DNA from: Caulobacter sp. UNC358MFTsu5.1 | GTDB lineage: Bacteria > Pseudomonadota > Alphaproteobacteria > Caulobacterales > Caulobacteraceae | DNA: 64,000 nt | Assembly: GCF_000712075.1 (NCBI RefSeq) | Contig: NZ_JONW01000005.1 | Coordinates: forward strand, 873,001-937,000 | Direction of reading: 5' to 3' | Notes under the pieces: generated by a model | Told to the model about the DNA's origin: nothing | Databases searched by the model: none | The model's input: only the letters and a program-made list of their open reading frames with translations | Made by a program: the position numbers and the translations under genes | In this document: positions 8,123 to 18,021 of the stretch, piece after piece | Position numbering within the stretch: position 1 is the stretch's first letter | Layout: each line of letters starts with the position of its first letter

Positions 8123-8246
8123 TGCCTCCCAGCTTCACGACGGTGACCACGAACACCAGGATGACGAACGCCGCCAGGCCCAGGCCCAGGGCGATGTTGC
8201 GGCCGCCGCGCGCCTTGGCGGCGGGATCGAGGTCCTTACGGCTCAT
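8103..8246 (-). CDS. 47-residue single-helix protein of the oxidase operon
   Basis: A short frame starts with ATG at 8246, overlaps the ctaB stop by 4 bases (ATGA), and ends inside the beginning of ctaG. The product has a basic/polar N-terminus (MSRKDLDPAAKARGGRN), one hydrophobic helix (about residues 18-38) and ends GGNVGPHF. Small single-helix proteins between ctaB and ctaG are common in alphaproteobacteria, so this is probably a real oxidase accessory or subunit-IV-like peptide. Direct evidence of translation would be needed. Overlaps on both sides argue for tight coupling. Confidence 0.75.
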   Translation of the reverse strand: MSRKDLDPAAKARGGRNIALGLGLAAFVILVFVVTVVKLGGNVGPHF

Positions 8247-9301
8247 AGCGGCAGCTCCAGGGTGGGCAGGCCCAGCACCGCCTCGGCCAGCAGGGCGGCG
8301 AACAGGGCGAACAGGTAGAGGATCGAGAAGGCGAACAGGTTGCGGGCGTTCTTGGCGCCGCCGGCCAGGGCCTTCTTGTCGGCGGTCTCGTTCTTGGGGG
8401 CCGGCGCCTCGTCCTTGACCTCGTAGAGGTCGCGGTCGGCGGGGCGCGGGTCGGCCGCGTCGCCGGCGTTGCTGGCGAACACCCGCCAGGCCAGGACCAG
8501 GAACACCAGACCGCCCAGGCCCGAGACGGCCAGATAGAGCCAGCCGCCCAGGCCGGTGAACACCGGGGCCACGCAGATCGGGATCAGGATCAGGCTGTAG
8601 AGCAGGACCTGCTTGCGGGTCTCCTTGGCGCCCTTGACCACCGGCAGCATCGGCACGCCCGCCTTGGCGTAGTCGGTCGAGATGTACAGCGACAGGGCCC
8701 AGAAGTGCGGCGGGGTCCACAGGAAGATGATCAGCACCATCAGCCAGGCGTTCAGCGGCGCGTGGCCCGTGGCCGCGGCCCAGCCGATGGCGGGCGGCAG
8801 GGCGCCGGCCAGGCCGCCGATGACGATGTTCTGGGCCGTCCAGCGCTTGAGCCACATGGTGTAGACCACGGCGTAGAACACGATGGTGAAGGCCAGCAGG
8901 CCCGCGGCCAGCCAGTTGATCGCCACGCCCATCAGCATGACCGACAGGATGGACAGCACCACGCCCAGGGTGGCGGCTTCCTCGCCCTTGACCAGGCCGG
9001 CGGGCACCGGACGGCCGCGCGTGCGGCGCATCTTGGCGTCGATGTCGGCGTCGTACCACATGTTCAGCGCGCCCGAGGCCCCGGCCCCGACGGCGATGCA
9101 GAACACCGCCACCGCGCCCAGCAGCGGATGGATCGGGGTGCGGGCGGCCAGCAGGCCCGTGAGCGCGGTGAAGACGACGAGCGACATCACCCGCGGCTTC
9201 ATCAGCTGGAAATAGTCCTGCCAACGGGCGTGGCGGACCGTTTCGGTCGCCTCGGCGTCGGGGTTCAGGACATGCCCAGAGAGGACGGGGGTACGGGCCA
9301 T
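8243..9301 (-). CDS. ctaB: Protoheme IX farnesyltransferase (heme O synthase)
   Basis: CtaB attaches a farnesyl group to heme b to form heme O, the precursor of heme A. The 352-residue membrane protein has about nine helices and the prenyltransferase signature NMWYDADIDAKMRRTRGRP at residues 80-98. A second acidic stretch is STDYAKAGVPMLPVVKG near residue 230. A soluble Lys/Asp/Ala-rich insert of about 50 residues (near 280-325) before the last helix is not in all homologues. It is in operon order between ctaD and the small protein gene. Confidence 0.96.
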   Translation of the reverse strand: MARTPVLSGHVLNPDAEATETVRHARWQDYFQLMKPRVMSLVVFTALTGLLAARTPIHPLLGAVAVFCIAVGAGASGALNMWYDADIDAKMRRTRGRPVPAGLVKGEEAATLGVVLSILSVMLMGVAINWLAAGLLAFTIVFYAVVYTMWLKRWTAQNIVIGGLAGALPPAIGWAAATGHAPLNAWLMVLIIFLWTPPHFWALSLYISTDYAKAGVPMLPVVKGAKETRKQVLLYSLILIPICVAPVFTGLGGWLYLAVSGLGGLVFLVLAWRVFASNAGDAADPRPADRDLYEVKDEAPAPKNETADKKALAGGAKNARNLFAFSILYLFALFAALLAEAVLGLPTLELPL

Positions 9302-9335
9302 AATACTTAAGGGTCTTCAGGTCTTGATGGGCGAA

Positions 9336-9369
9336 GGGCGCGGGCTGGATTTTCATCCGGCCCGCGCCC
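9336..9369 (-). promoter_or_regulatory. Hairpin in the ctaD-ctaB gap
   Basis: A near-perfect 15-base stem (GGGCGCGGGC arm at 9336, loop TTTC at 9351-9354, other arm to 9369) sits in the 99-base gap between ctaD and ctaB. There is no T run, so it looks more like an RNA-stability or attenuation element than a terminator. Confidence 0.45.
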
Positions 9370-9400
9370 CCGCGTTTAGGCGTGTCTTAGTCTACCAGGT

Positions 9401-11086
<1,686 letters not shown>

Positions 11087-12040
11087 TTAGGCCGCCGGCG
11101 CGGCGGGAGCCGCGGCCGGAGCGGAAGCGGGGGCGGCGGCCGGGGTCGCGGCGGCGGGAGCGCCGGCGGCGGGGGCCGGAGCGGCGGCGGCGACCGGAGC
11201 GGCCGGCGGCGCGGTCTTGGTCTTCACCCAGGCGTCGAAGTCGGCCTGGCTGACGACGTGGATCTCGATCGGCATGTTCGAGTGGTCGACGCCGCAGAGT
11301 TCCGAGCACTGGCCGTAGTAGACGCCGATCTTGTCGGCCTTGAACCAGGTTTCGTTCAGGCGGCCCGGGATGGCGTCGGTCTTCAGGCCGAAGGCCGGCA
11401 GGGCGAAGGCGTGGATGACGTCGGCGCCGGTGACCTGCACGCGGATCACCTGGTTCACCGGGACGACCATCGGCTTGTCAGCGGCCAGCAGGTACGGCAC
11501 GCCCTTGGCGTCGGCCTCTTCCTTCTTCAGCGGCACCGAGGTGATCTCGCCGATCTTCTGGTCGGGATATTCGTAGCCCCAGTACCACTGGTAGCCCGTG
11601 GCCTTCACCGTCAGGTACGGCTTGGGCATGTCGTTGTAGGCGAACAGCAGCCGGAACGAGAAGATGGCGATGATCATCAGGATCAGCACCGGACCGACGG
11701 TCCAGATGATCTCGACGGTGGTGTTGTGGCTGAACTTGGCCGGGACCGGGTTGGCCTTGGCGTTGTAGCGGATCACGATCCAGATCAGCAGGCCCAGGAC
11801 CAGCAGGGTGATGGCCGTGATGATGGGCATCAGGATGTGGTTGTGGAAGGCGATCGCCTCGTACTTCAGCGGCGAGGCCGCCTGCTGAAGGTCATAGGCG
11901 CCGGGGGTCGGCTGACCCAGCAGTTCGGCGCCCTTGGCGAGGGCTTCCCCCGCGAACACGCCCGAAAGGGCCATCGTCGTGGCGGCGACGGCGGCTACGC
12001 CCGTCAACTTCCGCCGCATCCCCTGAATTTGCGCCTTCAT
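11087..12040 (-). CDS. ctaC: Cytochrome c oxidase subunit II
   Basis: Subunit II carries the CuA centre that receives electrons from cytochrome c. The start is the ATG at 12040, after a GTGAGGGAT ribosome site, and gives a 317-residue precursor with a signal peptide ending around residue 35 (AGEALA). Two membrane helices follow (about 65-92 and 108-132). The CuA ligands are all visible: His210, Cys245, Glu247, Cys249, His253 and Met256 in GQCSELCGVDHSNM. The last 45 residues are an Ala/Pro-only tail, likely a disordered extension. The longer frame starting at 12232 lacks a signal and is rejected. Confidence 0.97.
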   Translation of the reverse strand: MKAQIQGMRRKLTGVAAVAATTMALSGVFAGEALAKGAELLGQPTPGAYDLQQAASPLKYEAIAFHNHILMPIITAITLLVLGLLIWIVIRYNAKANPVPAKFSHNTTVEIIWTVGPVLILMIIAIFSFRLLFAYNDMPKPYLTVKATGYQWYWGYEYPDQKIGEITSVPLKKEEADAKGVPYLLAADKPMVVPVNQVIRVQVTGADVIHAFALPAFGLKTDAIPGRLNETWFKADKIGVYYGQCSELCGVDHSNMPIEIHVVSQADFDAWVKTKTAPPAAPVAAAAPAPAAGAPAAATPAAAPASAPAAAPAAPAA

Positions 12041-12417
12041 ATCCCTCACGGCCCGTTTCGGCGGCGATTTGGCGTCGCGATCAACCCCACGCCGCGCCGA
12101 CATGCACAATACGACCAGCGACACGGGACTTAGGCAATCGACTTCGTCAGGCGACGGGGAATCGAAGGCTTCTCGTCCCGGCGTCTCTGGCCGGTCGCTG
12201 GCGTGCATACGCGCTCCAATCCCGGTTGCCAAGCACCAGAGGCGTTCCCTCGGACGCCTTGCGCTGGGTCAAGGCTTTCCACCTGAGAACCACTCTCAAC
12301 AACCCCTCCTTCAGGGCGATTTCGAGCTACGTACCATTACTAACTTGTAACGCCAGCTACCTTGCAATCAACACTACCTTGCGTCACAAGAGTGACCAGC
12401 AACGGGAACCTAGCGCC
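12041..12417. promoter_or_regulatory. Divergent intergenic region, ctaC to padR
   Basis: This 377-base stretch has no convincing gene. It must hold the promoter of the minus-strand cta operon and that of the plus-strand padR operon. The ctaC-proximal half is GC-rich and shows nothing clear. The padR-proximal part is AT-richer and holds three direct repeats (separate entry). I could not identify a definite -35/-10 pair by eye. Confidence 0.5.
12340..12382 (+). promoter_or_regulatory. Three direct repeats at 17-bp spacing before padR
   Basis: CTAACTTGT (12340), CTACCTTGC (12357) and CTACCTTGC (12374) start at exact 17-base intervals. They end 35 bases before the GTG start of padR. The spacing and location suggest an operator for the PadR protein encoded next door, which would make it autoregulated. 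Confidence 0.55.
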
Positions 12418-12744
12418 GTGACGGAAGCCATCGAAGTCCAATTGAAGAAGGGGGTGCTGGGACTGTGCGTCCTGGCCCTGCTGTCGAAGGCCGACAGCTA
12501 CGCCTACGAGATCGCCAGCAAGCTGGCCAAGGCCATCGATATGGGGGAAGGCACTATCTACCCCCTGATGCGCCGCATGCAGTCGGACGGCCAGGTCGAG
12601 ACCTATCTGGTCGAGTCCCAGGCCGGTCCGCCGCGCAAATACTACCGCCTGACCGAAGCCGGTCGGAGCAGCTTCACGGCCCAGAAGGCCGAATGGGCGG
12701 CCTTCAGCTCGGCCGTCGAAAACATCCTGGGAGCCGCCGCATGA
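12418..12744 (+). CDS. PadR-family transcriptional regulator
   Basis: A 108-residue winged-helix protein. The start chosen is the GTG at 12418 (VTEAIEVQLKKGVLGLCVLA), since PadR proteins begin with exactly this helix. The recognition region is SYAYEIASKLAKAIDMGEGTIYPLMRRM, given here in parts: SYAYEIASKL then GEGTIYPLMRRM. The wing PPRKYYRLTEAGR is complete. The short C-terminal helix is the minimal PadR-2 form. The stop overlaps the next gene by 4 bases (ATGA). PadR proteins usually repress neighbouring membrane-protein genes and are released by a ligand or partner. Confidence 0.93.
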   Translation: MTEAIEVQLKKGVLGLCVLALLSKADSYAYEIASKLAKAIDMGEGTIYPLMRRMQSDGQVETYLVESQAGPPRKYYRLTEAGRSSFTAQKAEWAAFSSAVENILGAAA

Positions 12745-13307
12745 CGCGCGCCGAATTCCTCGCCCGCCTCAAGCGCGGGCTGGCGGGCATGCCCGCCGCC
12801 CAGATCGCCGACATCGTCGCCGACTACGAGGCCCACTTCAACGACGCCCAGGAGGCCGGCCGCAGCGAGAGCGAAGTCGCCGCCGCGCTGGGCGAACCCG
12901 AAAGGCTTGCCCGCGAGCAGCGCGCCGAGCAGGGGGTCAAGCGCTGGGAGGAGACCAAGAACCCCTCGGCCGCCGCCGGGGCGATCTTCGCCATCCTCGG
13001 CCTGGGGGCGCTGGACATCTTCATCCTGGCCCCCGTGCTGATGGGGATCCTGGGGACGCTGTTCGCCTTCTTCATGGCCGCCATCGCCATCTTCATCGCC
13101 GGCGGCGCGGTGGCCACGATCGGTCCGTTCGCCAGCCAGCCCGGCGGTCCCGCCGTGGCCTTCCTGCTGGGCATCGGCCTGATGGCCGGGGCCACGGCCT
13201 GGGCGTCGGTCACCGGCCTGCTGAGCATCTGGCTGGTCAACGGCCTGGTCTGGTTCGGCCGCCTCCACTACCGGCTGCTGAAGCCGGCCATCGAAACCCA
13301 GGTCTGA
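12741..13307 (+). CDS. HAAS-domain (DUF1700-like) membrane protein
   Basis: The 188-residue protein starts MTRAEFLARLKRGLAGM. Its first 70 residues are the HTH-associated alpha-solenoid domain (DYEAHFNDAQEAGRSESEVAAALGEP in essence, with the hallmark LGEPERLA). Three to four membrane helices follow (about 80-170). HAAS proteins are typically encoded next to PadR regulators and are thought to relay a membrane signal to them, so the pair is likely one sensing unit. Translation is coupled to padR by a 4-base overlap. Confidence 0.9.
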   Translation: MTRAEFLARLKRGLAGMPAAQIADIVADYEAHFNDAQEAGRSESEVAAALGEPERLAREQRAEQGVKRWEETKNPSAAAGAIFAILGLGALDIFILAPVLMGILGTLFAFFMAAIAIFIAGGAVATIGPFASQPGGPAVAFLLGIGLMAGATAWASVTGLLSIWLVNGLVWFGRLHYRLLKPAIETQV

Positions 13308-13317
13308 GGGGACCGCC

Positions 13318-14100
13318 ATGATCCGCAACCTGACCATCGTCGCCGTCGCCAGCTTCGTGCTCGCCGTCGGCTGCTTCGCCGGGGCCGCCGCCCTGGGCGG
13401 GCCGGAACTGCTCAAGCACGGCTGGAACTTCCCCGCCGACTGGAACATCGACATCAGCGACGACCATGACCACGTCCGCGTGGGCCACGGCTCGGACGAC
13501 GGCGACGGCGGCGACGCCACGACCCGCGACCTCGCCTGGAGCGGCGCCGACTCCCTGCAGATCGACGTGCCGGCCGAGGTGACCTTCACCCAGGCCGCCG
13601 CCGGGGCGGGCGGCAGCGTCAAGGTGACCGGGCCCAAGGACCTGGTCGACCGGGTGACGATGGAGAACGGGCGCCTGGGCCTTCGCGACGGCGACGGCGA
13701 CATCGCCTTCCACGCCCGCCGCGACAGCGACCAGCTGTCGATCGAGGTGATCGCCCCCGGCGTGCGCAGCTTCACCGTCAACGGCAGCGGCGACCTGCAC
13801 CTGAAGGCCTACGACCAGCCCGACCTGGCCCTGGAGATCAACGGCAGCGGCAATGTCGAGGCCGAGGGCAAGGCCAGGAAGATCGACCTGCGGGTCTCGG
13901 GCTCGGGCGAGGCGGACCTGCGCAGCCTCGACACCGGCGACGCCAAGATCGCCCTGGCCGGCAGCGGCGAGGCCCACGTCGCCCCGCACGGCGCGACCGA
14001 GATCGACGTGGCCGGCAGCGGCGACGTCTACCTGACCAGCAAGCCGACCGTGCTCAGCTCGAACGTCGCGGGCTCGGGGGAAGTGCACCAGGACTGGTGA
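13318..14100 (+). CDS. Secreted GIN/DUF2807-type beta-repeat protein
   Basis: The 260-residue precursor has a signal peptide (about 1-24, VLAVGCFAGAAALG). A His/Asp-rich segment (DDHDHVRVGHGSDDG) follows and could bind metal. From about residue 80 there are repeated short strands of the type VNGSGDLHL, INGSGNVEAEG, VSGSGEADL, LAGSGEAHV and VAGSGDVYL, giving a right-handed beta-helix or prism as in DUF2807/GIN domains. Such domains are adhesin- or envelope-associated. The gene lies 10 bases after the HAAS gene and forms the third part of the operon, the likely envelope output or sensor. Confidence 0.87.
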   Translation: MIRNLTIVAVASFVLAVGCFAGAAALGGPELLKHGWNFPADWNIDISDDHDHVRVGHGSDDGDGGDATTRDLAWSGADSLQIDVPAEVTFTQAAAGAGGSVKVTGPKDLVDRVTMENGRLGLRDGDGDIAFHARRDSDQLSIEVIAPGVRSFTVNGSGDLHLKAYDQPDLALEINGSGNVEAEGKARKIDLRVSGSGEADLRSLDTGDAKIALAGSGEAHVAPHGATEIDVAGSGDVYLTSKPTVLSSNVAGSGEVHQDW

Positions 14101-14107
14101 TAAAGGA

Positions 14108-14174
14108 GGGGACACACACTCGCCCAAACCATCTTGCCGGTCCGGCATGGGCATTTGAGCGAGTGTGTGTCCCC
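14108..14174. repeat. Palindromic intergenic repeat, family A copy 2
   Basis: Arms of 16 bases, GGGGACACACACTCGC at 14108-14123 and its exact complement at 14159-14174. They differ from copy 1 at 843-908 by one base per arm, changed together so pairing is kept. The copy begins 7 bases after the stop of the GIN-domain gene and may end its transcript. Confidence 0.85.
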
Positions 14175-14251
14175 CGTTTCGTCTCCCATCCCCGCGCCGA
14201 ATCGTCGCCGGGGTGATGACGTCGGCGGATGAAACGCTTACCTGTGACGCC

Positions 14252-15682
14252 ATGAACGCTCCCATCACCGCCCCCTCCCTGCTCGCCTCGGCCGACGTCG
14301 ATCCCGAGCGCGCCCGCGCCATCCTGGGCGAGGCCCTGGCCGGGGCCGACGACGGCGAGCTGTTCGTCGAGCGTTCCGAGAGCGAGGCCTTCGTGTTCGA
14401 CGACGGCCGGCTGAAGAGCGCCTCCTACGATTCCGGCGAGGGCTTCGGCCTGCGCGTGGTGGCCGGCGAAACGGCGGGCTACGCCCACTCCGCCGAGATT
14501 TCCGAAGCCGCCCTGGGCCGCGCCGCCGATTCGGCCAAGCTGGCCCGCCGCGGCTATGCCGGCGTCAGCGCCGAGGCCCCGCGCGCCACCAACGAAAAGC
14601 TGTACGGCGAGGACGATCCGGTCTCGTCCCCCGCCTTCTCCGACAAGGTCTCGCTGCTGCAGGAGATCGACGCCTTCGCCCGGGCCCGCGATCCGCGCGT
14701 GGTCCAGGTGATGGCCTCGATGGCCGGCGAGCGCCGCGTGGTCGAGATCCTGCGCGCCGACGGCAAGCTGCTGCGCGACGTGCGCCCGCTGGTGCGGGTC
14801 AATGTCCAGGTCACCGTCGAGAAGGACGGCCGCCGCGAGGCCGGCTCGTCGGGCGCCGGCGGCCGCGCCGGCTTCTCGGCCTGGATTTCTCCGGACAAGT
14901 GGCAGGCCCAGGTCGACGAGGCCCTGCGCATGGCCCTGGTGAACCTGGACGCCGTGGCCTGCCCGGCCGGCGAGATGGACGTGGTGCTGGGCCCGGGCTG
15001 GAACGGCGTGCTGCTGCACGAGGCCGTCGGCCACGGCCTGGAGGGCGACTTCAACCGCAAGGGCATCAGCGCCTTCTCCGGCCGCATCGGCGAGCGCGTG
15101 GCCGCCAAGGGCGTGACCGTGTTCGACGACGGCTCGATCCCCGGCCGCCGCGGGTCTCTGACGATCGACGACGAGGGCACCCCGACCGAGCGCACCGTGC
15201 TGATCGAGGACGGCATCCTGGTCGGCTACATGCACGACCGCATGTCGGCCCGGCTGATGGGCATGAAGGCCACCGGCAACGGCCGCCGCCAGTCCTACGC
15301 CCACATGCCCATGCCGCGCATGACCAACACCGGCATGCTGGCGGGCAATGACGATCCGGCCGAGATGATCGCTTCGATGAAGAAGGGTCTCTACTGCGCC
15401 AATTTCGGCGGCGGCCAGGTCGACATCACCAACGGCAAGTTCGTCTTCCAGTGCACCGAGGCCTACCTGGTCGAGGACGGCAAGATCACCGCCCCGGTCA
15501 AGGGCGCCACCCTGATCGGCGACGGCCCCTCGGCCCTCACCCGCGTGACCATGATCGGCAACGATTTCGACTTCGACCCCGGCATCGGCGTCTGCGGCAA
15601 GCAAGGCCAGGGCGTGCCGGTGGGCGTGGGCCAGCCGTCGCTGAAGATCACCGGCCTGACCGTGGGCGGGACGGCGGTCTAG
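14252..15682 (+). CDS. tldD: Metalloprotease subunit TldD
   Basis: TldD is the zinc-bearing half of the TldD/TldE protease that degrades unfolded peptides and trims microcin precursors. The 476-residue protein has the active-site motif HEAVGH at residues 256-261 (followed by GLEGDFNRKG) and the C-terminal zinc-ligand region around GKQGQGVPVGVGQPSLK. The ATG at 14252 gives the usual family length (E. coli TldD is 481), and the longer frame upstream overlaps repeat A2. Its partner TldE is at 43132-44463. A terminator hairpin follows. Confidence 0.95.
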   Translation: MNAPITAPSLLASADVDPERARAILGEALAGADDGELFVERSESEAFVFDDGRLKSASYDSGEGFGLRVVAGETAGYAHSAEISEAALGRAADSAKLARRGYAGVSAEAPRATNEKLYGEDDPVSSPAFSDKVSLLQEIDAFARARDPRVVQVMASMAGERRVVEILRADGKLLRDVRPLVRVNVQVTVEKDGRREAGSSGAGGRAGFSAWISPDKWQAQVDEALRMALVNLDAVACPAGEMDVVLGPGWNGVLLHEAVGHGLEGDFNRKGISAFSGRIGERVAAKGVTVFDDGSIPGRRGSLTIDDEGTPTERTVLIEDGILVGYMHDRMSARLMGMKATGNGRRQSYAHMPMPRMTNTGMLAGNDDPAEMIASMKKGLYCANFGGGQVDITNGKFVFQCTEAYLVEDGKITAPVKGATLIGDGPSALTRVTMIGNDFDFDPGIGVCGKQGQGVPVGVGQPSLKITGLTVGGTAV

Positions 15683-15688
15683 GAAACA

Positions 15689-15709
15689 CCCTCTCTCATA
15701 GAGAGAGGG
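15689..15709 (+). terminator. Terminator hairpin after tldD
   Basis: CCCTCTCT, loop, AGAGAGGG followed by ATTTT, 7 bases after the tldD stop. It is the same hairpin class as 1343-1369. Confidence 0.65.
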
Positions 15710-15775
15710 ATTTTGGACGGCGTAACCCTCTGAATCCCCAAACAAAACCACCCACCGCCAAGGTGATCGGCGAAA

Positions 15776-15790
15776 ACATTTCACAAATGT
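15776..15790 (+). promoter_or_regulatory. Inverted repeat ahead of the TonB-dependent receptor gene
   Basis: ACATTT, CAC, AAATGT is a perfect 6-base inverted repeat about 94 bases before the receptor start. It lies in the AT-rich part of a 200-base gap and is followed by TTTTGTAAC. A repressor site or core promoter is possible. No regulator is identified. Confidence 0.35.
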
Positions 15791-15883
15791 AATCTACCTT
15801 TCGGTTTTGTAACTAGGCCGGAAGCGTCCGCACGCACAGGTTCGCGGCCAACAAAGCGGGGGCGCTTTGGGGGTGAACGCGTC

Positions 15884-17929
15884 ATGAGTCTGGCTTCCGT
15901 CATTTTCGCTCTGGGCCTGGCCGCGCCGGAAGCCCAGGCCGCGGCGCCGGCCGCGACGCCCGAGGTCCCCGCGCCCGCGGCCGACGCCCAGCGCGGCGTG
16001 ATCAGCTATCCGCCCAGCTTCTTCGCCGAGCAGCATCCCAGCACCGCCCTGGACATGGTCAACCGCCTGCCCGGCTTCCGGCTGGAGAGCGGCGACAGCG
16101 CCCGCGGCTTCGCCGGCACGGCCGGCAACGTGCTGATCAACGGCGAGCGCCCCACCACCAAGAGCGAGACCCTGCAGGACATCCTGACGCGCATCTCGGC
16201 CACGGCCGTCGAGCGCGTCGAGCTGATCCGCGGCGGCGCGCCGGGCATCGACATGCAGGGCCAGACGATCCTGGCCAATGTGGTGATCAAGTCGACGGTC
16301 CAGGTCGAGAAGGTCGCCAACCTGCAGACCTACCTCTATCCCGACGGCCTGTTCGGCCCGCTGCTGGAGTTCCAGGCCTCGCGCCGGGACGGGATCAACG
16401 AGATCGAGGGCTCGCTGAAGGGCACGGTCGACCGCACCGACCAGACCTTCGACGGCGGCGCCCGGGTGACCAGCTTCCCCGACGGCCGCCCGACCATCAA
16501 GGAAGCCCTCAAGGGCTACGACCAGATCCAGAACTATGTGGCGCGCGGCGCGATCCAGCGGGCGGCCCCGGGCGGCAAGATCCGCGTCAACGGCAAGATC
16601 GAGTACTTCTCGTTCGACCGCGACGTCGTCTACACCCAGTACGAGCCGGGCCCCGGCCGCCAGGACAGCGGCGAGACCGACAAGAACTGGACCGGCGAAT
16701 TCGGCGCCCGCTACGACGCCAAGCTGTCGGGCCGCACCGACCTGCAGCTGGTGTTCCTGCAGAACCTGGGCGACGAGCGCTACGGCTCGACCTTCGTCGC
16801 CCCAGGGCGCGACGAGGTCTATCGCGAGCGCGACAAGACCGGCGAGAGCATCCTGCGCGGCGAGCTCAAGCAGCGCCGCTCGACCGCCCTGTCGCTGGAG
16901 GGCGGCCTGGAGGGCGCCTACAACTTCCTGGACGGCGAGATCGGCTACACCGCCAACGGCGCGCCGGTCGACATCGGCCCGCCCCACGTGAAGGTCGAGG
17001 AGCTGCGCGGCGAAGCGGCCGGCAAGGCGGTCTGGCGCGCCAATCCCAAGCTGAACGTCGAGGCCGGCGCGCGACTGGAGGTCTCGCGCATCACCCAGAG
17101 CGGCGGCGTGGACCTGGAGCGCAGCTTCTTCTACCCCAAGCCCCGGGTGGTGGTGACCTGGAACCCCACCGGCGTCGACCAGCTGCGGATGCGGATCGAG
17201 CGCGAGGTCGGCCAGCTGGACTTCGGCGACTTCATCGCCTCGGCCGACCTGACGGCCGGCAGCCAGGACGGCGCCGACGCCAACCTCGAGCCCCAGCGCT
17301 CGTGGGTCGGCGAGGTGGCGTGGGAGCGGCGGTTCTGGGGCGCGGGCTCGCTCTCGGCCACCCTGACCCACTCGGAGATCCAGGACGTCGTCGACTACAA
17401 GCCCCTGCCCGGCGGCGGCGACGCGCCCAGCAACATCGGCGACGGCCGCTCCGACCAGTTCGTGATCGCCGCGACCGTGCCCACCCAGAGGCTGGGGATC
17501 TCCGGCGGCCAGGTGAAGGCGCGCTTTTCCTGGTTCGACAGCGAGGTCACCGACCCGGTCACCTTCGAGAAGCGCCGCATCACCAACGCCACGCCGTTCG
17601 TCTGCAGCGTCAGCTTCGTCCGCGACATGCCCGGCGGCAAATGGAGCTGGGGTGTCTCGACCAGCTGCGCCAACGAATACAGCCGCTTCCGCTTCAACGA
17701 GGTCCGCACCCAGCGGGCCGAGCAGTATTTCGAGGGCTTCGTCGAGTGGAAGCCCCGCCCGGACCTGACGGTGCGCACCACCCTGTCCAACTGGACCTCG
17801 CGCAACGTCACCCGCGAACGGACGATCTACCAGGGCTCGCGGGCCGACAACGTGGTCGACAAGATCGAATACCGCAGCCTGCCGTTCGAGCCCTACCTGT
17901 TCATCCAGGTGCGCAAGCGGCTGGGCTAG
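15884..17929 (+). CDS. TonB-dependent-receptor-like outer membrane protein
   Basis: The 681-residue precursor has a signal peptide (about 1-21, ending APEAQA) and a Pro/Ala linker. The plug domain is about residues 40-145: TALDMVNRLPGFRLESGD, then VLINGERPTTKSETLQDIL and IEVIRGG-like VELIRGGAPGIDMQG. The rest alternates short strands typical of a 22-stranded beta-barrel and ends with an aromatic/charged strand (YLFIQVRKRLG). It is shorter than the 750-1000 residues of most Caulobacter receptors, and no clear TonB box is seen. The substrate is unknown. Its neighbours, a polysaccharide deacetylase and GH16, hint at glycan use. Confidence 0.85.
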   Translation: MSLASVIFALGLAAPEAQAAAPAATPEVPAPAADAQRGVISYPPSFFAEQHPSTALDMVNRLPGFRLESGDSARGFAGTAGNVLINGERPTTKSETLQDILTRISATAVERVELIRGGAPGIDMQGQTILANVVIKSTVQVEKVANLQTYLYPDGLFGPLLEFQASRRDGINEIEGSLKGTVDRTDQTFDGGARVTSFPDGRPTIKEALKGYDQIQNYVARGAIQRAAPGGKIRVNGKIEYFSFDRDVVYTQYEPGPGRQDSGETDKNWTGEFGARYDAKLSGRTDLQLVFLQNLGDERYGSTFVAPGRDEVYRERDKTGESILRGELKQRRSTALSLEGGLEGAYNFLDGEIGYTANGAPVDIGPPHVKVEELRGEAAGKAVWRANPKLNVEAGARLEVSRITQSGGVDLERSFFYPKPRVVVTWNPTGVDQLRMRIEREVGQLDFGDFIASADLTAGSQDGADANLEPQRSWVGEVAWERRFWGAGSLSATLTHSEIQDVVDYKPLPGGGDAPSNIGDGRSDQFVIAATVPTQRLGISGGQVKARFSWFDSEVTDPVTFEKRRITNATPFVCSVSFVRDMPGGKWSWGVSTSCANEYSRFRFNEVRTQRAEQYFEGFVEWKPRPDLTVRTTLSNWTSRNVTRERTIYQGSRADNVVDKIEYRSLPFEPYLFIQVRKRLG

Positions 17930-18021
17930 GCGCGCCCCGCCGAAGGGAACTGCGCGTTTCGCATCGGGGTTAGTCCTCTGGCGGACCCGGGCTTGAGGTC
18001 CGAGTCGCGGAACGCCTCCCA

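Noticed and set aside
12041-12232. Upstream extension of ctaC to 12232
   Set aside because: The extra 64 residues have no membrane or conserved character and would precede the signal peptide; the ATG at 12040 has a good ribosome site.
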